From Chryseobacterium defluvii (lineage in GTDB: Bacteria; Bacteroidota; Bacteroidia; Flavobacteriales; Weeksellaceae), in the NCBI RefSeq assembly GCF_003634775.1, contig NZ_RBXB01000001.1, positions 1,380,997 through 1,444,996 of the forward strand: DNA of 64,000 bases, written 5' to 3'. The position numbers and the translations under genes are program-made. The notes beneath the pieces were generated by a model. It was not told where the DNA came from and ran no database searches. It saw only the letters and a program-made list of their open reading frames with translations. Below, one piece after another: positions 17,286-25,945 of the stretch. Positions within the stretch are counted from its first letter, which is position 1, and every line of letters begins with the position of its first letter.

Positions 17286-18455
17286 ATGCCCATTTTTAAC
17301 GATACTAAAGTTGCATTTGCAGACAAATCCGATGCACAGCTAAGAAAAGCATACTGGATGTTCAAAATGATCGAACAGCCCGCTCTTACCAGTTTTGGAA
17401 CATCTATCCTTAATTTCACGGTTCATAATAATTTCCCTTTCGTTACCGGAATTGTAAAGAATACTTTATTTGAACAATTCTGTGGCGGCGAAACCCGGGA
17501 AGAAAGCATGAAAGTGGTAAAACAGCTTTTCAAAAGAGGAGTGGGAAGTATTTTCGACTATTCCATTGAAGGAAAAGAAGATGAAGAGACTTTTGATGCG
17601 GTTTGCAAAGAAATCAAGGATATTGTAAGATTTTCCGTAGGAAACCCCGCCATTCCTTTTATCGTTTTCAAACCTACTGCTTTCGGGAGAATAGATCTTT
17701 ATGAAGCTGTGGGTAAAGGCGCTGAACTTACCTCAAGCCAGAAAGAAGAATGGGAAAGAGTGGTAAGAAGATTTGATGAGGTCTGTAAACTATGTCATGA
17801 AAATGATAAAAAAGTAATGGTAGATGCGGAAGAAACCTGGATGCAGGATGCAGCAGATCAGCTTTGTGAAGAAATGATGGAGAAATATAACCAGGAAAAG
17901 CCCATCGTCTGGAATACAATCCAGATGTACAGAACAGGCAGGCTGGAATATATGGAAGAACATCTTCAGAGATCAAGAGAAAAGAACTATTTCATCGGGT
18001 ATAAGATCGTGCGTGGAGCTTATATGGAAAAGGAAAGAGCAAGAGCAGCTGAAAAAGGATATCCTGATCCCATCCAGCCTAATAAAGACGCTTCAGATAA
18101 AAACTATAATGCAGGAATCGATTTTGTGATGAATCACCTGGATAAAGTTTCCGCTTTCTTTGGAACACACAATGAAGTTTCTTCAGAGTTGGTAATGGAT
18201 AAAATGAAGGCTAAAAACCTTGAAAACGATAATCCACACGTTTATTTCGGGCAGCTTTACGGGATGAGTGATAATATTACCTTCTATTTATCAGATAAAG
18301 GCTATAATGTGGCTAAATACCTTCCCTATGGCCCTGTGAAAGACGTAGTTCCCTATCTTACGAGAAGAGCCCAGGAAAATACCTCTGTGGCCGGGCAAAC
18401 GGGTAGAGAATTAGGATTGATCCAAAAAGAACTGGAAAGAAGAAAAGGCAGATAA
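17286..18455 (+). CDS. Proline dehydrogenase family protein
   Basis: 389-aa single-domain PRODH, which oxidises L-proline to pyrroline-5-carboxylate with FAD and feeds electrons to the quinone pool. The beta-alpha barrel motifs are clear: VMVDAEETWMQDAADQL near residue 180, IVWNTIQMYRTGRLEYM near 205, IGYKIVRGAYMEKERARA near 240, and the C-terminal YLPYGPVKDVVPYLTRRAQEN that binds substrate and FAD. It is a monofunctional form; no aldehyde dehydrogenase domain is fused and none is adjacent. It has its own promoter and terminator. Confidence 0.93.
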   Translation: MPIFNDTKVAFADKSDAQLRKAYWMFKMIEQPALTSFGTSILNFTVHNNFPFVTGIVKNTLFEQFCGGETREESMKVVKQLFKRGVGSIFDYSIEGKEDEETFDAVCKEIKDIVRFSVGNPAIPFIVFKPTAFGRIDLYEAVGKGAELTSSQKEEWERVVRRFDEVCKLCHENDKKVMVDAEETWMQDAADQLCEEMMEKYNQEKPIVWNTIQMYRTGRLEYMEEHLQRSREKNYFIGYKIVRGAYMEKERARAAEKGYPDPIQPNKDASDKNYNAGIDFVMNHLDKVSAFFGTHNEVSSELVMDKMKAKNLENDNPHVYFGQLYGMSDNITFYLSDKGYNVAKYLPYGPVKDVVPYLTRRAQENTSVAGQTGRELGLIQKELERRKGR

Positions 18456-18473
18456 TTCTACCTTTTTAAATAT

Positions 18474-18502
18474 AAAGCTCCGCATTTGTGGAGCTTTTTT
18501 TA
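18474..18502 (+). terminator. Terminator of the proline dehydrogenase gene
   Basis: AAAGCTCC / GGAGCTTT stem (18474-18481, 18490-18497) with an 8-nt loop and T-tract. Confidence 0.85.
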
Positions 18503-18573
18503 TATCAAATATTGATAAAAATTATTTTAATTATTAACATTATTAATGATAATGTAAAATTTTAATAAATTCA

Positions 18574-18603
18574 TTGTTGATTTAATTATATTTTGTATAT
18601 TTG
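18574..18603 (+). promoter_or_regulatory. Strong consensus promoter of a short transcription unit
   Basis: TTG at 18574-18576, exactly 19 nt, then TATATTTG at 18596-18603: both elements and the spacing fit the Bacteroidota consensus. It drives a unit that ends at the terminator near 18.84 kb and holds only a 21-codon frame. Confidence 0.6.
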
Positions 18604-18629
18604 ATTAAGACTAATAAAAACTAGATTCC

Positions 18630-18695
18630 ATGAAAAAAAACCTCTTCGTTGCTACATTCAATATAGCCAATTTTCCCTATAATAAACTATTATAA
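18630..18695 (+). CDS. Possible 21-residue peptide in a short transcription unit
   Basis: A frame starting with ATG AAA AAA encodes MKKNLFVATFNIANFPYNKL plus one Leu, and lies 26 nt behind a consensus promoter. The basic start followed by hydrophobic residues looks like the beginning of a signal-peptide-like sequence, but the frame stops after 21 codons. It may be a real small protein, a decayed start of a longer gene, or incidental to a small RNA. No family is recognised. Confidence 0.35.
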   Translation: MKKNLFVATFNIANFPYNKLL

Positions 18696-18817
18696 CAGAG
18701 AAATATTTAATTTCTGAAATGATTCGCATCTATAGAAGTGGAATGGGAAAAAGCAACGAATATAATCAACTTAAAAACTAAAGCAATAGTTTAGCTTTCT
18801 TCTTCAAATATTTTTTT

Positions 18818-18846
18818 ACCTGGTCAGTACTTGATCAGGTATTTTT
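18818..18846 (+). terminator. Terminator of the short 18.6 kb transcription unit
   Basis: ACCTGGTCA / TGATCAGGT (18818-18826, 18832-18840) with loop GTACT is followed by ATTTTT on the plus strand. The minus strand downstream of the hairpin is not T-rich, so it works for plus-strand transcripts and not for the converging HTH gene. Confidence 0.6.
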
Positions 18847-19372
18847 ATGGTTCATAACTTTCAAATTTTCCGTTTTCAAAGAACAGAACAATCCTTTTTA
18901 TTTTATGCTCCTGATTTCCAATTACTTGATTGATAATTTCGTCATTAGATTTTTCTAATCGCTGAGAATCGTTTATTTTTTCCCCGGCTATACTCGGATG
19001 AGGAATATCAGATTCTCGAAGGCTTTGTTTCAGGACCCTGTCTTCACTTTCCGTCACTCCAAAATTATCATCATCGATTAAAGTGAATAAATCAGGCAGT
19101 GAAGTAGGCTTTGTTTTTTCTTCAGTAATTTCTTCCTCTTCAACAGCCGGTTCATCAGACTTCAGCATTTCACCATCACCGTTAATCAGCCAGTCCCAAA
19201 GGATTTCCGGGAAACGGGATTTGATCTTAATGATGAATTCCAGAGACGGTTTATTCCTCCCGGAAGTGATGTGGGAGATAGAAGAACGTTGTACATCTAT
19301 TTCATCCGCAAACTCAGAAGGAGTAAAGTTAGAATACTCTATAACTTTTGAAATTCGTTCATTTAAACTCAT
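18845..19372 (-). CDS. Helix-turn-helix transcriptional regulator (XRE-like)
   Basis: 175 aa starting at ATG 19372. Residues 1-62 form a Cro/C1-type HTH domain (ISKVIEYSNFTPSEFADEID, RSSISHITSGRNKPSLEFII). GDGEMLK follows, as in phage-repressor-like proteins of Flavobacteriia. Residues 70-175 are acidic and low in predicted structure. No peptidase or metabolite-binding domain is seen. The region just upstream carries several TTTACAAATGTAAA-like repeats, one overlapping a TACATTTG -7 box for this gene, so autorepression is likely. A phage origin is possible but no phage genes are next to it. Confidence 0.82.
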   Translation of the reverse strand: MSLNERISKVIEYSNFTPSEFADEIDVQRSSISHITSGRNKPSLEFIIKIKSRFPEILWDWLINGDGEMLKSDEPAVEEEEITEEKTKPTSLPDLFTLIDDDNFGVTESEDRVLKQSLRESDIPHPSIAGEKINDSQRLEKSNDEIINQVIGNQEHKIKRIVLFFENGKFESYEP

Positions 19373-19392
19373 CAAAATAAGTTTTTAATTGT

Positions 19393-19476
19393 TTTACAAA
19401 TGTAAAAATAAAGTTTACAAATGCAAAATACAAAAGTAAACAATTGGAACCTTTTGCAATATACAAAAGTAAATAG
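19393..19476. promoter_or_regulatory. Operator cluster upstream of the HTH regulator
   Basis: TTTACAAATGTAAA (19393-19406, a palindrome with a 2-nt centre) and TTTACAAATGCAAA (19414-19427) begin 21 bp apart, two helical turns. ATACAAAAGTAAA recurs twice more, in a 21-nt unit at 19423-19443 and 19456-19476. Read on the minus strand, the first palindrome contains TACATTTG, a -7 box at a sensible distance from the HTH start, so binding would block it. Confidence 0.6.
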
Positions 19477-20177
19477 TAATAATATATTGATAATCAGTCA
19501 TTTAATATATAATAGGCAAGTTATCAACATTTTCTTTTTGTAAATAGATCATTATACTACTTGCCCACCAATATTCTTAAAGTAAAAGATGAAGTAGATG
19601 CTATATTGATAGATGTAAAGTGAATTATTTTTTGGTAAATCCCTGTTAAAGCCTTATCCGGATAAGTTTATGATCATTAAACACCTTATAGAGTAGGAGA
19701 CAGGCTAAACAACTGATTGTATAGCATTATACAGAATATAAACGTGAGAGGAGATACACTTTAGGCTCTTAAACTTCTTTATTATGGCCTATTTTCATGT
19801 ATCGAACAGTTGTTGGTATTATGCCTTTTCCTGAAAAATTATGCTATTTATTTCAACCCGAATTCAACCTCTGAAAATTAGGATACAATCTAAAATATGA
19901 ACAATTTACATTTGTATATCTAAATAAAATCAGTACTTTTTCCACATTAGGAATGTTTAACAAAATTACACTCATTTCGGGATAAACAGGCTTTTCAGTA
20001 CTTAAAGTAAATTTAAAAATTAAATTTAGATAAATTTTATAACTAATTGATTTTAAAATAATTAATTAATATTAATTAAATTATTAGCAATCCACAATTT
20101 TACCAACAGACATTCTGTCAATTCACATTGTTTAATAATGTTACAAATGTTAATTTTATATTCTGCTTAAAAATGGC
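19477..20177. other. Gene-poor intergenic region
   Basis: About 700 nt with no convincing gene. It holds a 14-bp perfect palindrome CTTATCCGGATAAG (19653-19666), a GGCAAGT/ACTTGCC inverted pair (19515 and 19559) and a 20-codon open tail at 19561-19623 (LPTNILKVKDEVDAILIDVK) that could be the end of a lost gene. The last 200 nt are very AT-rich. Confidence 0.5.
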
Positions 20178-20185
20178 TAATTTTG
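20178..20185 (+). promoter_or_regulatory. TAATTTTG -7 box of the M14 peptidase gene
   Basis: TAATTTTG fits TAnnTTTG and lies 22 nt before the ATG at 20208. Confidence 0.5.
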
Positions 20186-20207
20186 ACTCTTGTAAACCAC
20201 TTCTCAA

Positions 20208-21317
20208 ATGAACTTCGAACAGATTTACATACAAAACCCTGATTTCCCAAATCGCTATATTTCCCCCGGAAAATTATTTTCTTACCTACAGACGAATCTC
20301 GGCGATTATATTCATGAGATCGGAAGATCCTACTTAGATAAGCCTATTTATAAATTAAGCATAGGTACCGGAGCCATTCATGTACTGGCTTGGTCACAAA
20401 TGCACGGTAATGAATCCAATGCTACGCATGCAATGCTTGACTTACTGTTAAGCCTGGATAATATGCCTCAAATGAAGGAAGATCTTTTCAGTAAAATTTC
20501 GTTGGATTTTATTTTTATGTTAAATCCGGATGGTTCGGAAAGATGGACAAGACTCAACGCAGTGGATATTGATCTGAACAGAGATTTTCATAATGAAGCA
20601 AGTAAAGAGATTAAGTTTCTCAAAAGCTTAGCTTCCTCCAAGAAGTATGATTATGCGCTGAATTTGCATGAGCAGAGAACTATATTTACGACAGACGGAG
20701 TGCATCCTGCAACACTTTCCTTTTTAGCTCCATCAGAAAATGTAGAACGCAGCATTACTGAAAACAGGAAAAAATGCATGGCCGTGATTGCTGCTGTATA
20801 TAATCACCTGAAAGAATTAATTCCTAACCAGATCGGAAGGTATTCTGATGAGTTCTATCCCACTTCAACAGGCGATAATTTCATTAAAAGCGGAATGCCT
20901 ACCATATTATTTGAAGGCGGGCATTTCATAGATGATTATACAAGAAAAGGAACAAGAAAATATTATACGATTGCTCTTTATTATGCGTTAAAGGCAATTA
21001 GTGAATTGAATGCCGGTGTTACAGGCTGGGAAACGTATCTTGAAATTCCGGAAAATCAGGAAACCCACTATGATATCGTCTACCGGAATGTAAAGCTGAA
21101 TACGGATCATCACTGTATTTTGGATGTAGCTGTTCAGTACCGGGAAATTATGGAGGAAGGGAAAGATGAGATATCTTTTGTGCCTTTTGTAGTGGAAGTG
21201 GGAGAAGTAAAGAAACGGAAAGGCTGGCTGGAAATTGACTGTACGGGGAAAAAATTTGTTTCTGTAACCAAATACCCGAAACTCGATGCAGTAGTTGATT
21301 TTACCATAGAAGACTAA
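20208..21317 (+). CDS. M14 family zinc carboxypeptidase
   Basis: 369 aa, no signal peptide. The zinc site is visible as MHGNES (His66, Glu69) and the third ligand His154 in LNLHEQR. RLNAVDIDLNRDF near residue 120 supplies the Asn-Arg substrate-binding pair, and the catalytic Glu is in ILFEGGHF near 235. The spacing fits the M14 D/succinylglutamate-desuccinylase-like branch. Residues 270-369 form an extra beta-rich C-terminal part. It is likely cytosolic, hydrolysing C-terminal residues from peptides or a peptidoglycan fragment; substrate is not deducible. Confidence 0.87.
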   Translation: MNFEQIYIQNPDFPNRYISPGKLFSYLQTNLGDYIHEIGRSYLDKPIYKLSIGTGAIHVLAWSQMHGNESNATHAMLDLLLSLDNMPQMKEDLFSKISLDFIFMLNPDGSERWTRLNAVDIDLNRDFHNEASKEIKFLKSLASSKKYDYALNLHEQRTIFTTDGVHPATLSFLAPSENVERSITENRKKCMAVIAAVYNHLKELIPNQIGRYSDEFYPTSTGDNFIKSGMPTILFEGGHFIDDYTRKGTRKYYTIALYYALKAISELNAGVTGWETYLEIPENQETHYDIVYRNVKLNTDHHCILDVAVQYREIMEEGKDEISFVPFVVEVGEVKKRKGWLEIDCTGKKFVSVTKYPKLDAVVDFTIED

Positions 21318-21347
21318 AAAAGCGGAACAGTTTGTTCCGCTTTTTTT
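21316..21347. terminator. Bidirectional terminator between the M14 and DUF4920 genes
   Basis: Stem AAAAAAGCGGAACA with its complement around a 3-nt loop, T-tract on the plus strand and A-tract (T on minus) on the other side. It serves both converging genes. Confidence 0.85.
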
Positions 21348-21381
21348 ATATTCTACTTTTCAGAGTAGCTTGGAAAATAAA

Positions 21382-21888
21382 TTAGTTAACTACTTTAATC
21401 CCGTTAGCTACAAATCTGATTTCTTCTTTTGGCTTGGTGATAGCATCAATTTCAGACTGAGGCTTTTTAGCATCTTCAGCGTAGTGTTTTTGCTCATCCA
21501 CAGAAATTACTTTTCTTTCAGCATTCCCTTCCAGTACTACATTCTTTCCTTTTAAAGCAGTAGGAACGAAGAAAGCATAATCCTTCATTTTTACGAAGAA
21601 CTGAGAATTATCATCCGTTTTGATAGTTAACCAACATCCTTTTTTCTCACAAACATCCGTTACAGTACCTTTAATCGCAACATTCTCAACTTTTTTACTG
21701 TCTTTTTTCAGCTTTTTCGACAATTTATCTACGCTAATCGCTTTAGATTCTGATACTCCTGCTCCATAAGTATCTCCTACAAGAGCGTTTCCTGCAGGTG
21801 GAGCAACCGTCTTCTGTGACGTTTCCTGTGCAAATGCCAGTGTAGAAACACTTACTGCTGCTGCAAATAATATAGCTTTGAATTTCAT
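21382..21888 (-). CDS. DUF4920 domain-containing secreted protein
   Basis: 168 aa from ATG 21888 (a start six codons earlier is also in frame but lacks support). Residues 1-20 are a signal peptide ending TLAFAQ. The mature part has a small OB-fold-like domain with NVAIKGTVTDVCEKKGCWLTIKT, where the CEKKGCW motif may bind a metal, followed by FFVKMKDYAFFVPTALKGK. DUF4920 proteins are frequent in Flavobacteriia and function is unknown. Predicted periplasmic. Confidence 0.85.
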   Translation of the reverse strand: MKFKAILFAAAVSVSTLAFAQETSQKTVAPPAGNALVGDTYGAGVSESKAISVDKLSKKLKKDSKKVENVAIKGTVTDVCEKKGCWLTIKTDDNSQFFVKMKDYAFFVPTALKGKNVVLEGNAERKVISVDEQKHYAEDAKKPQSEIDAITKPKEEIRFVANGIKVVN

Positions 21889-22007
21889 TTTTAATATTTT
21901 TTTCAAAAATACTAATAAAATTTGAATTCAAAATCAGATTAAAGTTGATAAAAAGCATATTTATTTTGAATATGTAAACAATGTCTAAAAACAAGTGCAG
22001 ATTTGTT

Positions 22008-22015
22008 TATATTTG
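22008..22015 (+). promoter_or_regulatory. TATATTTG -7 box of the APC permease gene
   Basis: TATATTTG lies 16 nt before the ATG at 22032. Confidence 0.5.
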
Positions 22016-22031
22016 ACACCTATACATCTTT

Positions 22032-23447
22032 ATGCAAAAAAAACTAAAACTTTGGGACGCCATTATGCTGGTAATGGGCTCCATGATCGGTAGTGGAATC
22101 TTTATAGTAAGCGCAGATATGATGCGGAATCTCGGTTCCGGGTATTGGGTAATTGTAGTATGGATTATTACCGGGATCATGACTGTTGCTGCCGCGATAA
22201 GCTACGGGGAACTTTCAGCGCTATTTCCGAAAGCAGGTGGACAATACACATATCTTACTGAAATTTTTGGTAAAAAAATGGGTTTCCTGTATGGGTGGGG
22301 TTTATTTACGGTGATTCAGACCGGAACTATTGCAGCGGTTGCGATGGCATTCGGAAAATTTACCGCCTATCTTGTTCCGTCTCTTAATAATGCAGCTCCG
22401 ATCTTCCAGAGTGGAGAATTTCAGATTACCTGGATACAGATATTGGCAATCGCTATTATTCTTCTATTGACTTACATTAATACAAGAGGTGTAGAAAGTG
22501 GAAAATTATTACAGAATATATTTACGGGATCTAAGGTGATCGCTTTATTAGGACTGATTGCTGCCGGATTTATTTTTGTGGATGTTTCCCATCTGGCGGA
22601 AAATTTTAGCTTAGGAACAGATTCTTTCAATAATCTTAAAAAAGATATTACCGGGAATTTTCTTAAGGAAGGTTGGGAACCTATCGGTGGAATGACCTTA
22701 TTAGGAGGAATTGCTGCCGCAATGGTAGGCTCAGTTTTTAGTTCCGTAGCCTGGGAAAGTGTAACCTTCGTTTCGGGAGAGATAGAAAATCCGAAGAAAA
22801 ATATAGTAAAATCAATGATCTACGGAACTTCTGCCGTAATGATTTTATATATCGCAGTCAACTATGTTTACCTGAATTCCTTAGACAGGGATTCTATCGC
22901 TTTTGCGGCCAACGACAGGGTAGCGGTAGCCGCTTCACAAAACATTTTCGGAAGTGCAGGAACCATCATCATTGCTTTATTAGTAATGGTCTCTACATTT
23001 GGATGTAACAACGGCCTGATTCTAGCCGGAGCAAGAGTATTCCAGACGATGGCAAAAGACGGTTTATTTTTTAAATCTGCTGTGGAAAACAATAAAAATG
23101 AAGTTCCCGGAAATGCTTTATGGATGCAGGGAGTCTGGGCTTCTCTCCTATGTTTGAGCGGTCAGTACGGAAACCTTCTGGATATGATCTCCTTTGTCAT
23201 TGTCCTTTTCTATATGATTACCGTTTTCGGAGTAATTTATCTGAGATTTAAACAACCTGATCTGGAAAGACCTTACAAAACATGGTTGTATCCGGTAACG
23301 CCGATCATTTACTTATTGATAGGATCCGGATTCTGTATCTTGCTTCTGATCTATAAGCAGCAATACACCTGGCCCGGTTTTTTAATGGTTTTATTGGGAC
23401 TTCCGGTCTACTATTTTATCAATAGGAAGAAAAAAGAAAATAATTAA
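22032..23447 (+). CDS. APC family amino acid permease
   Basis: 471-aa inner-membrane transporter with about 12 hydrophobic segments. The first helix MLVMGSMIGSGIFIVSADM holds the GSGIF substrate-binding turn of the APC superfamily, and SAVAWESVTFVSGEIENPKKN-like text (SSVAWESVTFVSGEIENPKK) marks the conserved loop after TM6. YGELSALFPKAGGQYTYL is the TM2-3 signature. It most resembles the LAT/serine-threonine exchanger branch. Substrate unknown. A hairpin follows. Confidence 0.9.
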   Translation: MQKKLKLWDAIMLVMGSMIGSGIFIVSADMMRNLGSGYWVIVVWIITGIMTVAAAISYGELSALFPKAGGQYTYLTEIFGKKMGFLYGWGLFTVIQTGTIAAVAMAFGKFTAYLVPSLNNAAPIFQSGEFQITWIQILAIAIILLLTYINTRGVESGKLLQNIFTGSKVIALLGLIAAGFIFVDVSHLAENFSLGTDSFNNLKKDITGNFLKEGWEPIGGMTLLGGIAAAMVGSVFSSVAWESVTFVSGEIENPKKNIVKSMIYGTSAVMILYIAVNYVYLNSLDRDSIAFAANDRVAVAASQNIFGSAGTIIIALLVMVSTFGCNNGLILAGARVFQTMAKDGLFFKSAVENNKNEVPGNALWMQGVWASLLCLSGQYGNLLDMISFVIVLFYMITVFGVIYLRFKQPDLERPYKTWLYPVTPIIYLLIGSGFCILLLIYKQQYTWPGFLMVLLGLPVYYFINRKKKENN

Positions 23448-23452
23448 TCTGG

Positions 23453-23490
23453 TTACGGCTTTCAAACTTGTTTGAAAGCCGTAAATTTTA
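23453..23490 (+). terminator. Hairpin after the APC permease gene
   Basis: A 14-bp perfect stem (TTACGGCTTTCAAA at 23453-23466 and complement at 23471-23484) with loop CTTG, followed by ATTTTAAA, a weak T-tract. Confidence 0.7.
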
Positions 23491-23597
23491 AACAATATTT
23501 TTAAATTCTTATAACATTTTATTTCCTGAAAATGTTTAATTTGGTATTTCGTTTAGAGAAATTGAGACCATGATGTAAAAAATAAGAAGTTGATTTT

Positions 23598-24038
23598 ATG
23601 GACACACCCAATTACAGAATGCCTTTTGTTCCGTCAACATTGATGACTGAAGGGGGAAGTATTGATACCTGCGATATGGGAGAAAGTATTGCCCACAATA
23701 TTATGTTACTGATCACCACCAAAAAAGGCGAAAACAGATATGATGAAAATTACGGAAATGATGTCTGGAATTTAGAATTCGATAATGGAGTTACAAGTGC
23801 CATCTGGGAAAGTATTTTTATCAAAAGCCTTAAGAGGCAGATACAGGAATATGAACCCCGGATAGTTCAGCCGCAAATTCAGGCCCATGTAGAATTTGTG
23901 GAGCACAACTACGATACCAAAGAACATACGGAAATCAAGAAAAAAGTAAGAATAGCCATCAATGCCAAAATGGAGGCTACAGGAGAGCGTTTCAGCTTTT
24001 CCACAGAACTGTTTTTGAGCCCTATGTCGATAGATTAA
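23598..24038 (+). CDS. tssE: T6SS baseplate protein TssE (GPW/gp25-like)
   Basis: 146 aa, gp25-like lysozyme-fold baseplate wedge protein without catalytic function. Residues 25-100 carry the family signatures: a start near DMGESIAHNIMLLITTKKGE, the RYDENYGNDVWNLEFD core and IWESIFIKSLKRQIQEYEPR, ending in an EPR-like motif. The Bacteroidota (T6SS subtype iii) version is typical. It should nucleate sheath assembly with TssF, whose gene follows 23 nt later. No TssG, sheath, Hcp, VgrG or ClpV gene is in the window. Confidence 0.8.
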   Translation: MDTPNYRMPFVPSTLMTEGGSIDTCDMGESIAHNIMLLITTKKGENRYDENYGNDVWNLEFDNGVTSAIWESIFIKSLKRQIQEYEPRIVQPQIQAHVEFVEHNYDTKEHTEIKKKVRIAINAKMEATGERFSFSTELFLSPMSID

Positions 24039-24061
24039 GTATTTTATTGTAATTAGAAATT

Positions 24062-25945
24062 ATGAACCTAGATCAGAATATATATTCCAAAGAATCGGTA
24101 AAAGCAAGAATGCTCCAGAATGCCACGAAAGTCTGGGGATTGAAAAGCCCGCAGTCATTAGACCCTTTTGTGAAATTATTGATTGATGCTTTCAGTACCG
24201 AGGTCTTTAAAGCCAATAATGAGATCCAGACGGTAAATGCGCGTATTTTAGAGAAACTTGCGAAACTGCTCACACCATCTATTTATACCCATCCGATTCC
24301 TGCCCATGCAGTGGCCTTTATTTCCCCCTATGAATCATCAGAAATTTTATTGGATCATACGGAGTTTTTCTTCAGAAAGCAGATGACCTCCACGATAAAA
24401 TCAGAATCGGATAAGCAGGTTAATATTCCCTTTACACCCGTAGGAAATGTAAGGATCAATAAAATGCAGACTTCGATCATGTTCGTTGGAAACACCTGTT
24501 ACAGTATTGATGACCGGCTGAATAAAATTCCTGTGGCAAGATTTCAGGGAAGACCGGAAGATTACAGAAAAATTACCATTGGAATCAATGTTACCAAATA
24601 TACGAGTGAGAATTTTCCGAAACAGGTCAGCATATTTTGTTCAAATCCGGCTTATGAGCATCTGGATTTTGTGTATAAGCTTCTGCCTTATATCACTGTA
24701 AATAGCAACGGAAATCCTTTATTTGTGAAAGAAGGAATTACCTACCTTAAGACGAATCAGTCGGAAGGATATGAACAGATGTTCCGGGAACAATCTATCA
24801 AGACAAAGACCATAGAAGATATTAAAAGTATTTATCGTCATAAATTTATTGAGATTACCGGAATTTCAGACACCTTGATTTCCGAGCCTGGAAAACTACC
24901 GGAAAACCTGGACTTTCTGGATGGAAAAGATGAAATTACAAAAGCTATAGATGGTAAACGTTATTTATGGCTTACTTTTGAATTTCCGCCACAGTTTTCT
25001 GCAGAAATTTTAGATAACTTTTCATTTGTTCTGAATGCTTTCCCAATCTACAACAGAGGCTGGAAAAAAACGGAATACAGCCTTGATATAATGGGAAATA
25101 ATATTCCTTTGGTAACGGATGAAGGCGAACACTTTCTGTATGTAGATGAGGTGCAGGATGGGGAAGGAAGAGTCTATACAGAAATTCCTTTTACCCCAAA
25201 TGATGATCTTAAAAAAGGTCTGTACACTATAAGAAAAGGCGGAATGGAGCGTTTTACCAACAGAAATGCGGTGGATATGATAGCCAATGTGCTGGAACTT
25301 ACCCGGGATGAGATTGCTGCGTTTTCTCTTCTGAACAGGGATAATGTAAAAAGCATCCTGAGCGAAATGGCTGATAAGATGAAGTCAATGGTACAAAAAG
25401 TAAATAATGCTAAAAGAAACATCAGGCAGGAGCTGAATTATGTGATTATGGAACCTGTTGAAAAGACAGACCACACCTATGCTTCTTTTTGGGTTACGCA
25501 TTGTACTTTAGCCAACCATATGCGTCCCGGAACAGAGCTTTCTAACCAATTGAAATCTCAATCTTTAGTACTGCTTACCGAAACCATTGGTGGAGCAGAA
25601 GAGCAAAAAGGAACAGATAGCATTCAGGCATACAAATATGCACTGACGACAAGGGATAAGATCATTTCTCTGGAAGATGTTAAGAATTATTGCAGAATGG
25701 TTCTGAAAGATGAGCTCAAAGACGTAAGAGTGAAAAGAGGAACTATGATCAGTAACAAACCTAAAGAAGGATTTGTACGTACTGTAGAAGTTGAAATTAT
25801 TCCTCAGAATTATTCTTTCTATGGAAGAGTGTATTGGGAAAACATAGCCAATATTCTCAGAAATCAGATCATTTCCAAAGCTATAGATGGAATAGAGTAT
25901 CAGGTAAAGATCAGCAATGAGGATACAGATTTCTCTGATAACTAA
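24062..25945 (+). CDS. tssF: T6SS baseplate protein TssF
   Basis: 627 aa, about the family length. The N-terminus (SKESVKARMLQNATKVWGL, then DPFVKLLIDAFSTEVFKANN and LLTPSIYTHPIPAHAVAF) matches the wedge protein TssF, the T6SS counterpart of phage gp6. A beta-rich centre and a helical region near residues 415-470 follow. With TssE it should form part of a baseplate wedge; the partner TssG is absent here. Its stop codon overlaps that of the converging AraC gene by four bases, leaving no terminator between them. Confidence 0.8.
   Translation: MNLDQNIYSKESVKARMLQNATKVWGLKSPQSLDPFVKLLIDAFSTEVFKANNEIQTVNARILEKLAKLLTPSIYTHPIPAHAVAFISPYESSEILLDHTEFFFRKQMTSTIKSESDKQVNIPFTPVGNVRINKMQTSIMFVGNTCYSIDDRLNKIPVARFQGRPEDYRKITIGINVTKYTSENFPKQVSIFCSNPAYEHLDFVYKLLPYITVNSNGNPLFVKEGITYLKTNQSEGYEQMFREQSIKTKTIEDIKSIYRHKFIEITGISDTLISEPGKLPENLDFLDGKDEITKAIDGKRYLWLTFEFPPQFSAEILDNFSFVLNAFPIYNRGWKKTEYSLDIMGNNIPLVTDEGEHFLYVDEVQDGEGRVYTEIPFTPNDDLKKGLYTIRKGGMERFTNRNAVDMIANVLELTRDEIAAFSLLNRDNVKSILSEMADKMKSMVQKVNNAKRNIRQELNYVIMEPVEKTDHTYASFWVTHCTLANHMRPGTELSNQLKSQSLVLLTETIGGAEEQKGTDSIQAYKYALTTRDKIISLEDVKNYCRMVLKDELKDVRVKRGTMISNKPKEGFVRTVEVEIIPQNYSFYGRVYWENIANILRNQIISKAIDGIEYQVKISNEDTDFSDN

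Noticed and set aside
19561..19623. 20-codon tail LPTNILKVKDEVDAILIDVK as a gene
   Set aside because: Too short, without start codon, promoter or homologue recognisable; mentioned only in the gap description.
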